DNA of 64,000 nt from Coenobita brevimanus. Taxonomy: Eukaryota; Arthropoda; Malacostraca; Decapoda; Coenobitidae. The stretch lies in contig CM064655.1 in NCBI GenBank assembly GCA_032717465.1, positions 13,276,652 through 13,340,651 on the forward strand, in the 5' to 3' direction. Position numbers and translations under genes: made by a program. The notes beneath the pieces were generated by a model, which was not told where the DNA came from, made no database searches, and saw only the letters and a program-made list of their open reading frames with translations. Numbering within the stretch: the stretch's first letter is position 1; each line of letters opens with the position of its first letter. This document shows positions 43,666 to 55,547 of this stretch, piece after piece.

Positions 43666-45078
43666 TATTTGTTCTAAGCTGTTTAGTGAAGAAGTATCTA
43701 GAGAAGGGAAAGAAAGTGTATACTGCCTTCATGGACTTGGAGAAAGCTTATGACAAAATAGATAGGCAAGGTATGTGGAAGGTATTAAGAATATATGGCA
43801 TGGAGGGGAAATTGCTGAATGCTGTGAAGAGTACAGTATGCACGAAGGAGCTAGGGCTACGGTGCGAGTGGATGGTGAGCTGAGTGAGTTCTTTGATCTC
43901 AATATGGGACTGAAACAGGGTTGTGTCATGTCTCCATGGCTGTTTAATATATATATGGATGGGGTTGTGAAGGAGGAGCAAGGAAGGGCAGTGGATGTGG
44001 GGGTGGCTCTAATAAATGAGGGTGAGATTTGGAAGATTCCATTGTTGCTGTTTGCTGATGATACAGTATTGTTGAGGAGTTGCAAGGTTTGGTGAATGAA
44101 TTTGGGACAGTGTGTAGGAGGAGGACGCTGAAAGTTAATGTAAACAAAAGTAAAGTTATTGTGTTTGAGAGGAATGAAGTCAAAGAATGTACAGTGAGGT
44201 TGGATGGTGAGGATTTAGAGAATATGAGTGCATTCAAGTACTTGGGTAGTGTGATGAGTAAGGATGGAACTTTGGGGGATGAAGTGCGTGAAAGGGTACA
44301 GCAAGGAAGGAAGGTTGTTGGTTCACTGAAAGCATTGATGAGAAATAGGGAGGTGAGTATGGAAGTTAAGAAGTCACTGCATGATAGTATTGTGATCCCT
44401 ACCCTGACGTATGGAAGTGAAGCGTGGACCTTGCAAGAGGGGAACAAGTCAAGAGTGAGAGCAGTGGAAATGAGTTACTTGAGAGGAGCATGTGGAGTGA
44501 CACGTAGGGACAGGTTGACGAATGAAGAAGTGAAGGAACGTTGTGGGGTGGATGTGGATGTGGTTGAGAAGATTAGGAGAAATACACTGAGGTGGTTTGG
44601 ACATGTGGAGAGAATGGAGAATGAACGACTGACTAAGAGGGTGTATGTAAGTGAGGTGGAGGGAGGGAGAGGGAGGGGTAGACCGAGGATGAGGTGGAGG
44701 GATGGAGTTGAGAGGTATATGAGGGAGGGGGGGGTGAGTTGGGGGGAGGGTAGTCAAATGGTGGGTGACAGAGCGACTTGGAGGCGTTTTGTCTGCGGCC
44801 ACCCTTTGAGGGATTAGGGCGTCGGGCTATAGATTGATAGACAGTTTATGCAAATGTTTCAAATTCTAAGTTGGATGTGTCTTTTTCATTGCTTTGCGAC
44901 TGTTATCATTAAAGCAGAGCACATAAAACATCTTTTATTTATAGCCTCCCTTGTCAAACCTTCCGTCGATTGTTTAGTGTTTTGGGTGAAGAGGGAGTGA
45001 GGAACGAGTGTTTACGATGCCAGGACGAGTTTGTGTGACACGTAAGTCTATCTATTTATCTGTCTATTGCCAGACGCC

Positions 45079-47271
45079 TCAATCCCATTTGGGGTGGCTG
45101 CAAACAAATCGCCTCCAAGTAGCCCTGTCCCCTGCCATTTCACTGCCCTGCTCCCAACTCACATCCCCCTCTCTCATATACCTCTCCACCCCATCCCACC
45201 ATCTCATCCTCAGCCTCCCCCTCCCTCTTCCCCCCTCCACCTCACTCACATAAACTCTCTTCGTCAGTCTTTCACCCTCCATCCTCTCCACATGGCCAAA
45301 CCACCTCACTGTGTTCCTCATAACGCTTCCTATCACATCCACATCCACACCACAACGCTCCTTTATATCCTCATTCGTCAGCCTGTCTCTCCATGTGACT
45401 CCACAGGCTCCTCTTAAATAACTCATTTCCAATGCTCTCACTCTTGACTTGTGTCCTTCCAACAACATCCAAGCTTCACTTCCGTACGTTAGAGTTAGTA
45501 TCAATACTGTCATGTAGTAACTTTCTCACTTCCATGCTCACTTCCCTGTTTCTTATCACTGCTTTCAAAGAACCAGCAACCTTTCTTCCCTGCTGTACCC
45601 TTTCAAGCACTTCACCCTCCAAACCTCCATCCTTACTCATCACACTACCCAAATACTTAAACGTACTCACATTTTCCAATTCCTCACCATCCAACCTCGC
45701 TGTACATTCACTGACTTCATCTCTCTCAAAGACCATCACTTTACTCTTCCCTACATTCACCTTTAGATTCCGTTTCTTACACCCTCTCCCAAACTCATCC
45801 ACCAAGCCTTGCAGCTCTCCTTCATCTTTACTCAACACCACAGTATCATCTGCAAACAACAGTACAGGGAGTTTCCAAACACTATCCTCTCTCACCAGGG
45901 CCACTCCAACATCCACTACCCTACCTTGTACCTCTTTTATTACCCCATCAATGTACAGATTGAACAACCATGGAGACATGAAATATCCCTGTTTCAACCC
46001 AACTTTCAAAGAGAAAATTTCACTTAGTTCACCATCCACACGCACTGCAGCCTTCACACCATCATACATACTCTTCACAGCATTCAACAACTTCCTATCT
46101 ACTCCATATATTCTTAATACTTTCCACAATCCTTGTCTATCCACCCTGTCATATGCTTTCTCCAAATCCATGAAAGCCGCATACAACTTCTTTCCCTTCT
46201 CTAGAAACTTTTCCACTAAAGACCTAAGAATATCTGATCAACACAACCTCTTCCCTTCCTAAAGCCTCCCTGTTCTTCTCCAACTAATTTCTCTGTTCTT
46301 TCTCTAACTCTGTCAATAAGTATCCTACCATACACTTTTCCTATTACACTAAGAAAACAATGCCCCTATGATTACCACACACTTCTTTTTCCCCTTTTCC
46401 TTTGTCTATCTATCTATCTATTGCCAGACACCATAATCCCGTAAAGGGTGGCCATTTGACACTGAGTTAGTTGTTTTACAGGGAGGGGCACCAGCCCTCC
46501 ACCAACCCACTTGTTGACACGTAGGGAGCACGTATGGTTTGGTTATATGGTTACTACCACCCAGCGTTGTAAATGGTTTCTTGGCTTACAGGAAACCATT
46601 TGGCCTGTCACTCAGTGTAAAGCCACCTGTAAAGGAAAGAAAAGGAATAAGAAGTGACAAGAAAGATAGGAGAAATAGAAAGAGAGGAGGGCAGGCACAG
46701 AAAAAGAATGATAAAAGCTAAGGAAGTAGGGAGCACTACATCAAGTGAGTGGATGATGGTCGCCACCACCTACCACAATGTACAAGGTAATAATTCCTTT
46801 GTACAAGGGAATAATTATACCTGACTTCCAATCCTCCGGGACTCTACCTTCCTCCCAGGCCAATCTGCACATCTTCCACATCCATTCTACTACTATCTCT
46901 CCCCCATGCTTCAGCATTTCACCACACACTCCATCAATTCCTGGGGCTTTCCCCAATTTAACTTTCTTCATTGCTTCCACAACTTCTATCCAACTGATTT
47001 CTTCCTGTCTTCTCACCTCCCTCTTTCTCCCAGCCATTCCCCAGCCACTTATACTTGCATTACTTCCATCCTCTATGTTCAACAATTCCTTAAAGTGTTC
47101 TCTCCATCTGCTCACTTTTTCTCCCTTCTCCACTAGTAATCTACCATTTTTATCTTTCACTCCCCTGCTAACTTCACTTCCACCCTGTCTTACTCTTTTC
47201 ACCTCTTTCCAGAACATTTTCTTACAGTCCCTCCACTTTACACTCAAATTCCTTCCAAATTCCTCATCCAC
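45079..47271 (-). pseudogene. LINE B reverse transcriptase, frameshifted
   Basis: 47271-46803 encodes the linker and fingers (LGKAPGIDGVCGEM, VPEDWKSGIIIPLYK). After the SINE, 46400-46217 contains a stop and a shift. 46216-45476 encodes motif A (FMDLEKAYDRVDRQ), motif B (GLKQGYFMSPWLF; GYF replaces GCV) and motif C (LLFADDTVVL). At about 45510 a 2-base deletion (HDSI then DTNSN rather than VIPTLTYG) shifts the frame. 45513-45079 carries the C-terminal region with FGHVERMEGERLTKR. The same deletion is in the copy at 62093-63475. Confidence 0.87.
46406..46793 (-). mobile_element. SINE type 1, copy 3 with 9 bp target duplication
   Basis: 388 bp, bounded by TTCCTTTGT at 46397-46405 and 46794-46802. 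The low-coordinate end is the TAGATAGATAGATAG tail after GTCTGGCAA. Removal restores the LINE B sequence (compare 63440-63460). No complete pol III box A/B pair could be assigned with confidence. Confidence 0.88.
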
Positions 47272-47290
47272 TCTCTTTTTACTCTCTTAC

Positions 47291-47435
47291 TAATGTACGT
47301 AAGTACAGCACATAAAACATTATTTATTTATAAAATATGTGGTACAGTAAAGTTTAAGGGCACATAAATATGAGTCTAAGAATGCATCCCTATTTTTCCC
47401 ATTAAACCTTAAGTTCAGTATACATCATTCATCAT
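47291..47435. other. Unassigned AT-rich sequence
   Basis: No feature seen. The string GCACATAAAACAT recurs at about 44920. Confidence 0.4.
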
Positions 47436-47615
47436 CATTGCCAGACGCCATGTATCCCAGACGGGGTGGCCAATGGCTTAGAGTTAATTGTTTTACAGGG
47501 AGGGGCACTAATCCTCCACCAACCCCACTTGACACGTCGGGATGCCAACAGCATCTGGTGTTCCCCGGCGGTCACCCATCCAAGTACTAACTAGACCCAA
47601 CGTTGCTTCGATTGG
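47436..47615 (-). mobile_element. 5S-derived SINE, truncated copy
   Basis: The minus strand begins within 5S rRNA-like sequence (GCAACGTTGGGTCTAGTTAG, TACTTGGATGGGTGACCGCC) and continues through the shared SINE body to GTCTGGCAATGATGATGAAT at 47436-47455. The first half of the 5S head is missing. Confidence 0.8.
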
Positions 47616-48085
47616 TCAATTTACGACTGCCTATTCACGAAAGTAACCCAATCGGATAGCGAGGAAGACCTGTAACTAATTCAAACACAATGGGCCACCT
47701 CTTACGCATTTATAGTGACTGGCTGTAGTAATTAATAGGAACGATTTGGGGTGAGTTGCAGCTGTGAATCAACCCACTGCCCTCTGTAGGATGTCATCAC
47801 AGACATCAACAAACCTTTGTGCTCTTCAGTAACATGTTATTTTCACAGAATTAGGAGTCATAAATGAATATACACCCCAAAATGTTATTTCCACATAATC
47901 TGGGTGTCACAAATGAATTACAGTTTGATAACAATTATGACAGATAATCCCTGTAATAAAATTTTCATAATTTGTTACAGTACTAGATGCTCTTAATGCA
48001 GTTTGTCCTTAACTTTTTACACACAAATACTATTCAGTACTATAAACAAAGTAAAATAGACAGATCAACTTCACAAACAGTCTAT
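47616..48085. other. Unassigned sequence
   Basis: No frame, terminal repeat or family recognised. AT-rich with no repeats visible by eye. Confidence 0.4.
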
Positions 48086-48430
48086 CTACAGCTAGAAACC
48101 ATAATCCCACTAGGGGTGGCTATTTGTCTTTGATTTAGTGGTTTTACAGGGAGGGCACTAACCCTCTGCCAACCCACTGGCTGACAAGTAGGGAACACAT
48201 ATGGGTTGGTTATATGGTTAACACTAAGCGCTGTAAATGGTTTCCTGGCTTATAGGAAATCATTAGGCTTGTCACTCAACGTAAAGCCACCTGGAATGGA
48301 AAGAAGAGTACTGTATATAATAAAATGTGACAGGAAAGATGAGGGAAACAGGGAGAAAGGAAGGCAGACACTGAAAAAGAATGAAAAAGATAAAGGAAGA
48401 AATAGGCAACACTACATCAAGTAAGTGGAT
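48086..48430 (-). mobile_element. SINE type 1, degraded copy
   Basis: Recognisable by CCATAATCCCACTAGGGGTG, the central CTCTGCCAACCCACTGGCTG segment and CACTACATCAAGTAAGTGGA, but more diverged than the other copies. The tail is eroded to AGTCTATCTACAGC. Confidence 0.7.
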
Positions 48431-48690
48431 GATGATATAGGCCTACATATATTTTTTTTAATGCAAGGAAGAAGGAGCCAAAGGCCAGAAGCCTACAAAT
48501 TCTTCCCTCTAAGAAAAAAAACAAAAACAAGACATAAAAGCCAAATTCAAAAACTGTTCATTTCGAGATGGCTGGACAAACTGCATCTGAAAGACTGGAG
48601 ATCATAGGCAGCAGGAAATACAGACAGAAGGAGACAGTTCCTGAGTTGACCTGTTGCATACATGAAGGACTGAGAGTATTAGTAGCAGTT
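48431..48690. other. Unassigned sequence
   Basis: Nothing recognised. It may include the 3' UTR of the adjacent minus-strand LINE. Confidence 0.35.
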
Positions 48691-50690
48691 GTTCCCTAGG
48701 CAGTCTGGCCGAACAGCCCCGAGTCTCTTAGGAAGGCCATGGCCGAGACAGAGCTTTCCCACAGAGCTCTCAAAGAGTGTATGTTGTGTTGTTGGCGTAG
48801 GTGATTGTGTGCAATGCAGTCTTCCATAATGTGCTTAATAGTATGGGGTGCTGTGTTGCATCCCGGACAGGCATCAGCGACGGAGTCATCCAGCCTCTTC
48901 TGGTAGCTTAAGAGGGCTGGATGGTGCCCACATCTCAGCCTGGCCAGGTGGACCCTGTCCTCACGAGGAAGATAGGATTCAGAAGGGTGGACGTCAGGAG
49001 GCCGTGCATGCAGCTGTGTGTTGTCTTTAAGTGACTGAATGGAGCGGCGAGTGATCTGAGTGTGGATATGCTTCTGGAAGCTGGTCTGAGGTGGGCGAGG
49101 GGGGAGAGATGACAGTATTTGTGTATGATATCGTGTGCTGGGTGTTGTTTTGATGTTCCTTGGTGTGGGTGGATGTGCTGCCATGTACTGTAGTGGATGT
49201 TGTGGGTCTGCGGAGGTTGCAGCAAGAAACTGGATGCCTCTCATGTCTAGGTGATCCTTGACTTTGAGGACTTTGGTTTCTTGATGTAGGTGGTCTGTGG
49301 GTGTAGTAGCTGTGCAGCCTGTGATTATTTTTAGGGCCTTGTTCTGTATGGTCTGTAGAGTGTTGTAGTGTGTTTTGGTCAGGTTAGAAGCCCAAGCAGG
49401 GCTTGCATAATTCATCACTGAACGTATGTATTGTTTGTATACTGTGGTGGTAGTTTCTTTGTTGTGTCCGAATATTATATGGGCAAGTGACCTCAAAGCA
49501 CTGAGTCTTGGTGTTATTTTATTTTTAATGTTTGTGATGTGTTGTTTAAATGATATTGATGTATTGTATGTTACACCAAGGATTTTGGGTGTGTGTGTGT
49601 GTGTGGTAGGGAGTGTTGTTTATGGTAAGGTGTGGGATGTGACTGTGTTCTGCTGTCCAGTTTGTGAGAAGAGGCACTGTAGATTTGGCTGGGGCTATTT
49701 TGAGCCTGTTTGTGGTGAACCATTCGTGTAGTGTGTTGAGGTAAGGTTGAATGATGTGTGCAGCTGTGTTTGCATTTTGGTGTGTACATGTAAGTGTTAT
49801 ATCATCTGCATAGGAAGCTATGTGTATCTGTGGTGTGTGGGGTGTGGGTACGTCGTGCATGTATAGATTAAAGAGTGTAGGGGACAAAACTGATCCTTGG
49901 GGGACGCCGCTTGTGAAGTTTCTGATGTTAGAAGACTGACCGGCAAATGTATGTGTGCAAATCTGCCTGCTAAGTAGTTTGCCAGCCATCTTTTTGTGTT
50001 ATTGTGCATGTTTGTGTTAAGTATTTTGTTTGTGAGGTTGTGGCAGGGGATGGCATCAAAAGCTTTGCTAATGTCTAGTGTGACTAGGAGTGTTCTGTGT
50101 GGTGGCCTAGCTGAATTCATGCCATCGAAAACTCTCTGTGTAAGGTCTGTAAGAAGGGTGTTTGTGGAGTGTAGTGGCCTAAAGCCATGTTGTGACTGGG
50201 CTAGGGGAATGTGAGGTGTGACTAGTTGTAGTATCAGTCGTTCTGTGACTTTAGAGGGGGTTCAGAGGACTGTGATGGGGCGATGTGAGGAGGGTAACGT
50301 GGGGTCTTTGTTGGGTTTAGGGATAGTGATGATATTGCCATGCTTCCAGATGTTGGGTATTATGTTGTGTGAGTAGCTGTGGTTTGATATGTTGGTGAGT
50401 GCTTGTATGCCTTGTGGTCCTAGGTGTTTAAGGTGAATGTTGCTTATGTTGTCTGGTCCACAGGCAGATGAGTGCTTGAGGTTGTTAATGATGTGCTTCG
50501 TCTGGTTGTAAGTGAAAGGTGGGTAGTCTGGGTCTGTGGGGAACTGTCTCTTACGTCTGATGATACGTCGGTCTTCCGGATGGGGGGTTAGATGGCTGAC
50601 TTATGAAAAGTGATTGATGAGAGTGTTTGCTTGTTGTTTGTTTGAGGGTATGGTGTCTGTTGTTGTGATGGCAGCGTGTGATTGTGTGGT
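48691..50690 (-). pseudogene. I/Jockey-type LINE reverse transcriptase
   Basis: The minus strand reads, from about 50560: FTYNQTKHIINNLKHSSACG (fingers), IPKPNKDPTLPSSHRPITVL followed by an in-frame TGA (about 50260), LTLDISKAFDAIPCHNL (motif A, 50120-49990), FTSGVPQGSVLSPTLFNLYM (motif B) and IASYADDITLT (motif C). 49496-48696 continues as the C-terminal region (YIRSVMNYASPAWASNLT) with a terminal Cys/His motif (CPGCNTAPHTIKHIMEDC). There is a frameshift at about 49850-49990 and another near 49500-49546. No endonuclease is present, so the copy is 5'-truncated. Confidence 0.85.
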
Positions 50691-51110
50691 GTTGCTGTGG
50701 AAAGGACTGAGAGTAATGTTTAACTCTTGCATTAGAGAGTTGGACATAAAAGGGATATGAGTTTGTTGCTAGACAGGTGCTACACACCCACCATAGTAGA
50801 GAAGGGATGCAAACAGACAGTTCAGACAAGCAGTGACCATTGAAGTAGTAAAAGAAAAGATAAAGATGCAACAGTATGGCTAGGATACAGAGGCTGAAGG
50901 GAGCAAGTATGAGGAGGAGAGTTGATGAGACAAAAAGCTCTTGACTCCACCTTGTTGAGAAGAGCTGTTTGTGGGGAGCCTCCCCACACATGAGCTGTAC
51001 TCTACACAAGGGCGAATAAAACCTATGTATAAAGTCAACAACCTTGCTGCAGTAAAGAACGTGCGGAGTCTGCTTAGCACACATAATCTCTTGGAAGCAG
51101 ATTTTATGAG
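50691..51110 (-). pseudogene. Jockey-like LINE copy 2: C-terminal end
   Basis: The minus strand encodes LIKSASKRLCVLSRLRTFFT and LLTLYIGFIRPCVEYSSCVG, then in another frame LAILLHLYLFFYYFNGHCLS and CLATNSYPFYVQLSNARVKH. These are the standard post-RT segments of the Jockey-like family seen at 3766-5922. It is the continuation of the minus-strand copy that enters at 64000. It abuts the I/Jockey-type LINE at about 50690. Confidence 0.75.
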
Positions 51111-51304
51111 GTACCGCAAACTGGGGTGAATTTGGACTCAGGGCGAATTCAGACATTATTGTAATAAAAAGTTATTTAAATTAATTAATAATTAATGAAT
51201 AAACTTACTAGAAATCTGTTTGTGCTCAACTGTTTGTAATTCTTTACTGTAATTTTGTGTATAAAGATCCTTAATACTGGTATATCATGTGACACATACC
51301 AAAC

Positions 51305-51427
51305 ATATACTGCCTGATGCCATAATCCCACAAGGGGTGGCCATTTGACTTTGAGTTATGTGTTTTACGGGGAGGGGCACTAACCCTCCACCAACCCACT
51401 TGCTGACACGCAGGGAGCAAAAGCAAA
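51305..51427 (-). mobile_element. SINE type 1, 5'-truncated fragment
   Basis: About 120 bp of the 3' half: GATGCCATAATCCCACAAGG through GCTGACACGCAGGGAGC. The tail is short. Nearby CAAACATATA on both sides (51299-51308 and 51424-51433) may be the target duplication. Confidence 0.75.
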
Positions 51428-51803
51428 CATATATAAAAAGAATAAAATTCGTAACAATGGCAAAGTTTCTTTGGCAGAAATGCTGATGAAATGAAGCTGG
51501 AAAGTCTTTGGTGCCCAGATGTACATTCATGAGTAGTGTGAAGTGCAAAGTAATTGACATTATCTTCTTAATTAACCTCTTAATTGGGCATTAATGAAAT
51601 TTTTACAATTTTAATGCAAACTAGAGTCAATGAGGACATTGGGGTCATTTTGGACAGGGGGAGTATGAATGAAAAAAATAACTTTTTTTAAAACGTATTA
51701 TTGCCTACAATTTGCCAGATGTGGATACTGTGTATAATTGGGTTCATATGTGTCATTTACGGGTATACTCTTGAGCCGTTATGGTACTACAGTACCTGTT
51801 TAA

Positions 51804-52801
51804 CCCCTTAAACGCGGATCGTCTCATTTGCGACGCTCAGCCAAAAGGACATAACGGCGGATCGTCGCGTTTGCGATTCTAGTAAATTTTGAATAACCGT
51901 GGGCAAGCAGGCTCCAGCTGGTATTGTCTATCAGTACCACCACCCTCTAGCTACAACTAGCATACTTTACCTTTGTATTACTGACCTCAGTTGTTGCCAA
52001 ATATCGCGTTTTCCCCCCGTCCCCCCCCCACCACGGCCCGGCCAGCCTGGCTGTGATACATGGCAGCGCTCTGAGCGCTCAGAACTGTAAATCTGCGCTC
52101 TCCTTTCACAAGCAGTTTATGCTACTAGGAAAGGCTTGTTTCCCCAGTTGTAACACTAGCTTTTTTTCTCACGATTTGCCCCTGTTTAGCGTCAGTTTAC
52201 TGCAGGCTTTCAAAGTGACATTATGGCGAGTTCTAGCTCTTCCCAGTCAGTGCAAGCGGCTGACAGGAACGAGAATAAAGTGGCGGGCGTAAGGCAGAAT
52301 AAAAAGCGCGCCGTGGTGATCTTTTGGGAAGTAATATGATTGAAAATAATGTAGTATACATGTTTTTAGCTGTGAAAATGGAAATGTTTGTTGAGTGACA
52401 GGAAGACCGCCGCCACAGTGCATGTCGGCCGTACGCTCCGTTGATTTTAGCCTTATTTTCAGTGCTTATTGTACAAATACGGATTCCTAACTACCTGTAC
52501 GTTGTAGTATAAAGTTTACTGTGACAGAATGAGGCTGTGGTAGAGGGGAAACCGGGTTGCTGGAGGTGTGAAAGTGAAGATTTGGTTACCCAACTTTGCA
52601 AGTCTCCACAAGTCCTTGGGTAGTCCACGAAGGCTCAACACCTGTCTCTGGAGAAAGCTGAATGTAAGTACTATCTGCCATACCAAGTAATGTTCTAGGG
52701 TTAATCTCTGATTTTTGGCAAATATTTTCCTACAGGTACTCAGACCGCGATACAACCCCGCCACTCGGGGGGAACGACTGTACACGGCCGCGTTTAAGGG
52801 G
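51804..52801 (+). mobile_element. piggyBac family 2 MITE, copy 3
   Basis: 998 bp between TTAA 51800-51803 and 52802-52805; left end CCCCTTAAACGCGGATCGTC, right end CGGCCGCGTTTAAGGGG. Very similar to 4061-5061 and 25977-26972. It holds the same short MASSSSSQSVQAADRN frame at about 52223. Confidence 0.87.
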
Positions 52802-54382
52802 TTAAGCAGGGACATCCAATGACTCGAACATGTAAGAAAAGAACTGGTGGAGATCGAGGTCCTTAGCATTGTGAAAAAGCAAGCAAGAAAATGGTAAAGC
52901 CAAATAATCATGATAAATATCACCTTTAACTAATTTTCCATTAGTCCTCCAAAAGAAGAAGTTATTAGTCAGAAATGACTGTTAAGTAGCCTATATCCAG
53001 AACTAAGGTTTGTACAGTAGCTAGATTTATATTATCTACATGTGTTCTAATGTTTTATTTAAACCAAAGAAAAAATTAAATTGCTATTGTGTTCATATTT
53101 CATCATAGTCATTAGTTTATTTAGTCAGGGAGTGACATTATTTTTGTACGGTACTGGAAGAAATTTTTTTTAAAAAGTCCCAAAATGTCCAAAATGGCCC
53201 CACACATGGGCGAGACTAAACTGGGAACCCAGGGTAGTCATCTGCATTCATTTTCTATTCATCATCATCATCTATTTATCATTTTCTATTTATGTACGAA
53301 TTTATACAGTGTGTCCGAATTCACCAAAGTTTGAGTACAAATTCGGACACTCATTACCATATTTCCTGTAATTATATAGGAAGCATTTTAAATTTTTTAC
53401 TGCAATGATTCGATACCCTAGTGGACAAGCCCCACACACAATACTGAAGATCTTGGATTGAACTAAAAACTAGATTACTGGCACACACACACACACTAAA
53501 GAAAAGGAGCTTGTGGAAGGGGAGGGAGTGATTAGAAATGTTCTGGTGATGAAAGATATAAAAGTGGAGGTACAGGAAGTGTATAAATTACTGGAAACTC
53601 AAGATGTAAGGAAAGCCCCAGGACCTGATGGAATTTCTAATTGGGTACTGAAGGAATGCAGAGAACAACTGGCGGATAAAATTCACAGCTTAATTGTATG
53701 CTCACTGGAAGAGGGGAAAGTGCCAAAAGAATGGAAGAGGGCAAATGTGGTACCAATTTACAAGGGAGGAAACAGGGAAGAACCCCTGAATTATAGACCA
53801 GTGTCTCTAACCAGCATGGTCGCAAAATTGTGTGAGAGAATCCTGAAAGACAGATGGATAAAATATCTGGAAGAGATGAATATTTTGGCTGAATGTCAGT
53901 TTGGATTCAGAAGTGGAAGGTCATGTGTTTCTAACTTGTTGAGCTTTTACTCAAGAGCGATTGATGTGGTACAGGAGAGAGATGGTTGGGTGGATTGTGT
54001 GTACTTAGACTTAGAGAAGGCCTTTGACAAGGTACCTCATAAGAGACTAATGTGGAAACTAGAATATATAGGAGGACTAAAGGGGAAACTTCTGGAATGG
54101 ATGAGAGACTTTTTGAGAGACAGACAAATGAGGACAGTAATAAAGGAAAAGATGTCTGGATGGAGGGAAGTAACAAGTGGAGTCCCTCAAGGCTCAGTGT
54201 TGGCGCCAGTAATGTTCCTGATTTACGTAAATGATATGGTAGATGGAGTGAACAGTTATGCAAGTCTGTTTGCTGATGATGTAAAGATCTTGAGGAAGAT
54301 AGAGGTTGAGGAGGATTGTAAAATACTGCAGGAGGATTTGGATAGGATACACAATTGGAGCCGGATGTGGGAAATGAAATTT

Positions 54383-54629
54383 TCATTCATTCATTCATTG
54401 CCAGACGCCATGTATCCCAAACGGGGTGGCCAAGGCTTAGAGTTTATTGTTTTTACAGGGAGGGGCACTAATCCTCCACCAACCCCACTTGACACGTAGG
54501 GAGAACGTTATGCCAACAGCATCTGGTGTTCCCAGGCGGTCACCCATCCAAGTACTAACCAGACCCAACGTTGCTTAACTTCGCTGATCGGACGGGAAGC
54601 GGTGTACTCAACGTGGTATGGCCGTTGGC
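54383..54629 (-). mobile_element. 5S rRNA-derived SINE with perfect 11 bp duplication
   Basis: 247 bp, bounded by AAATGAAATTT at 54372-54382 and 54630-54640. The minus strand begins with a full-length 5S rRNA-like head (54629-54512, 118 nt, starting GCCAACGGCCATACCACG and ending GCTGTTGGC), which contains the internal pol III promoter of 5S genes. A 128 bp body and tail end in GTCTGGCAATGAATGAATGA. This is the SINE3 architecture: 5S head plus LINE-related tail. Confidence 0.93.
54512..54629 (-). ncRNA. 5S rRNA-like head of the SINE
   Basis: Very close to animal 5S rRNA: AGTTAAGCAACGTTGGGTCT (box A region), TAGTACTTGGATGGGTGACC (intermediate element and box C region), GCCTGGGAACACCAGATGCT. 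It is part of a retroposed SINE rather than a functional rRNA gene, as shown by the attached tail and target duplication. It should still supply an internal promoter. Confidence 0.85.
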
Positions 54630-55541
54630 AAATGAAATTTAATGTAAAGAAATGTAAAATATTGGAAATGGGTAAAAGTACCAGGAGACCATCACTGAAT
54701 TATTTTTTGGGTAATGAATTAATCACAAAAAGGAGAGAAGAGAAAGATTTGGGAGTGCTGGTCCAAGATAGTTTGTCACCAGAAAAGCACATTAACAAGA
54801 TAGTTGGAGAGACTTATAAACTCTTGACTAACATAAGAGTAGCATTTCATTATATGGATGAGGAAATGATGAAAAAATTGATAGTGGCCATGATCCGCCC
54901 CAGGTTAGAATATGCAGTGGTAGTGTGGTCCCCACACAAAAAGAAAGATGTAAACAAGATTGAGAGAATACAAAGAACAGCAACCAAGATGGTCCCCAGT
55001 CTGACAGACCTGTCATACAGAGAGAGGCTGGAAAAACTGGATTTGCATTCGTCAGAGGAAAGGAGAAAGAGGGGAGACATGATTGCGGTGTTCAGGACCA
55101 TGGTGGGAGTAGATAAAATTGACAAAGAAGATCTGTTTGTATGGGATAAGAGAGGAACAAGAGGACATGGAATGAAATTGAAAAAGTCAAGCTGCTTGAA
55201 GGATATCAAGAAATATAGCTTTCCTTAGAGAAGTATAGACTTATGGAATAGCCTGGACAAAGAGATCATCCAGTCTAAAAACTTAAATGAGTTTAAAGTT
55301 AAATTCGACTTATTGAGAAACAGCGACGGAAACCCACGAGCATAGTACATTCCGTGTATATCACAATTAGGTATATTAGGTAAATACTTAAATATTTGGA
55401 ACGACTTAGACAAAGAGGTGGTGCATGAGAAAAACATTCATGCGTGTAAAGGTAGACTTGATAAATGTGGATATGGAGACAGGACAACACGAGCATTGCT
55501 CAATTCCTGTATACTACAAATAGGTAAATACAAATAGGTAA

Positions 55542-55547
<6 letters not shown>

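Larger units (their letters stand above)
40842..44817 (+). pseudogene. LINE B linker and reverse transcriptase, interrupted
   Basis: 40842-41303 encodes a charged linker. 41337-41741 encodes the RT fingers: KDPGIDGVCGEM, VPEDWKSGIIVPLYK, EQRGFRKGKGCVDQI. After element H it resumes at 43668 with FVLSCLVKKYLEKGKKVYTA and FMDLEKAYDKIDRQ (motif A), GLKQGCVMSPWLFN (motif B) and LLLFADDTVLL (motif C, about 44045-44080). A frameshift near 43840 and another at about 44078 follow. 44080-44817 is open and encodes the thumb and FGHVERMENERLTKR. Removing element H plus one TA rejoins VDQI to FVLSC in frame. Confidence 0.85.
40256..44850 (+). mobile_element. LINE B copy with endonuclease, split by element H
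   Basis: The longest LINE B copy: endonuclease (40266-40703), linker, RT and C-terminal region, ending in a short ATAGATTGATAGACA tail near 44850. The 5' end is at about 40256. It is interrupted at 41742-43665 by a TA-target element. Confidence 0.82.
45056..47290 (-). mobile_element. LINE B copy split by a SINE
   Basis: 3' end with a TAGA-type tail at 45045-45070 and the conserved GTCTGGCAATAGACAG. Coding runs upstream to about 47290. A SINE occupies 46406-46793. The 5' part is truncated at the linker. Confidence 0.85.
53513..55345 (+). pseudogene. CR1-like reverse transcriptase, open apart from a SINE and one stop
   Basis: From 53513: KAPGPDGISNWVLKECREQL (fingers), EWKRANVVPIYKGGN, LNYRPVSLTSMVAK, QFGFRSGRSCVSNLL, CVYLDLEKAFDKVPHKRL (motif A), TSGVPQGSVLAPVMFLIYVN (motif B), ASLFADDVKIL (motif C). 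At 54382 the SINE interrupts between WEMKF and NVKKCKILEMG. It resumes with EEKDLGVLVQDSLSPEKHIN and PRLEYAVVVWSPHKKKD to a TAG at 55226-55228, after which the frame stays open (LWNSLDKEIIQSKNLNEFKV) to about 55345. Removing the SINE and one duplicate rejoins the frame. The endonuclease is missing. Confidence 0.9.

Noticed and set aside
54512..54629. Functional 5S rRNA gene
   Set aside because: Attached SINE body and tail, and perfect 11 bp target duplications inside a LINE coding region, show a retroposed SINE.
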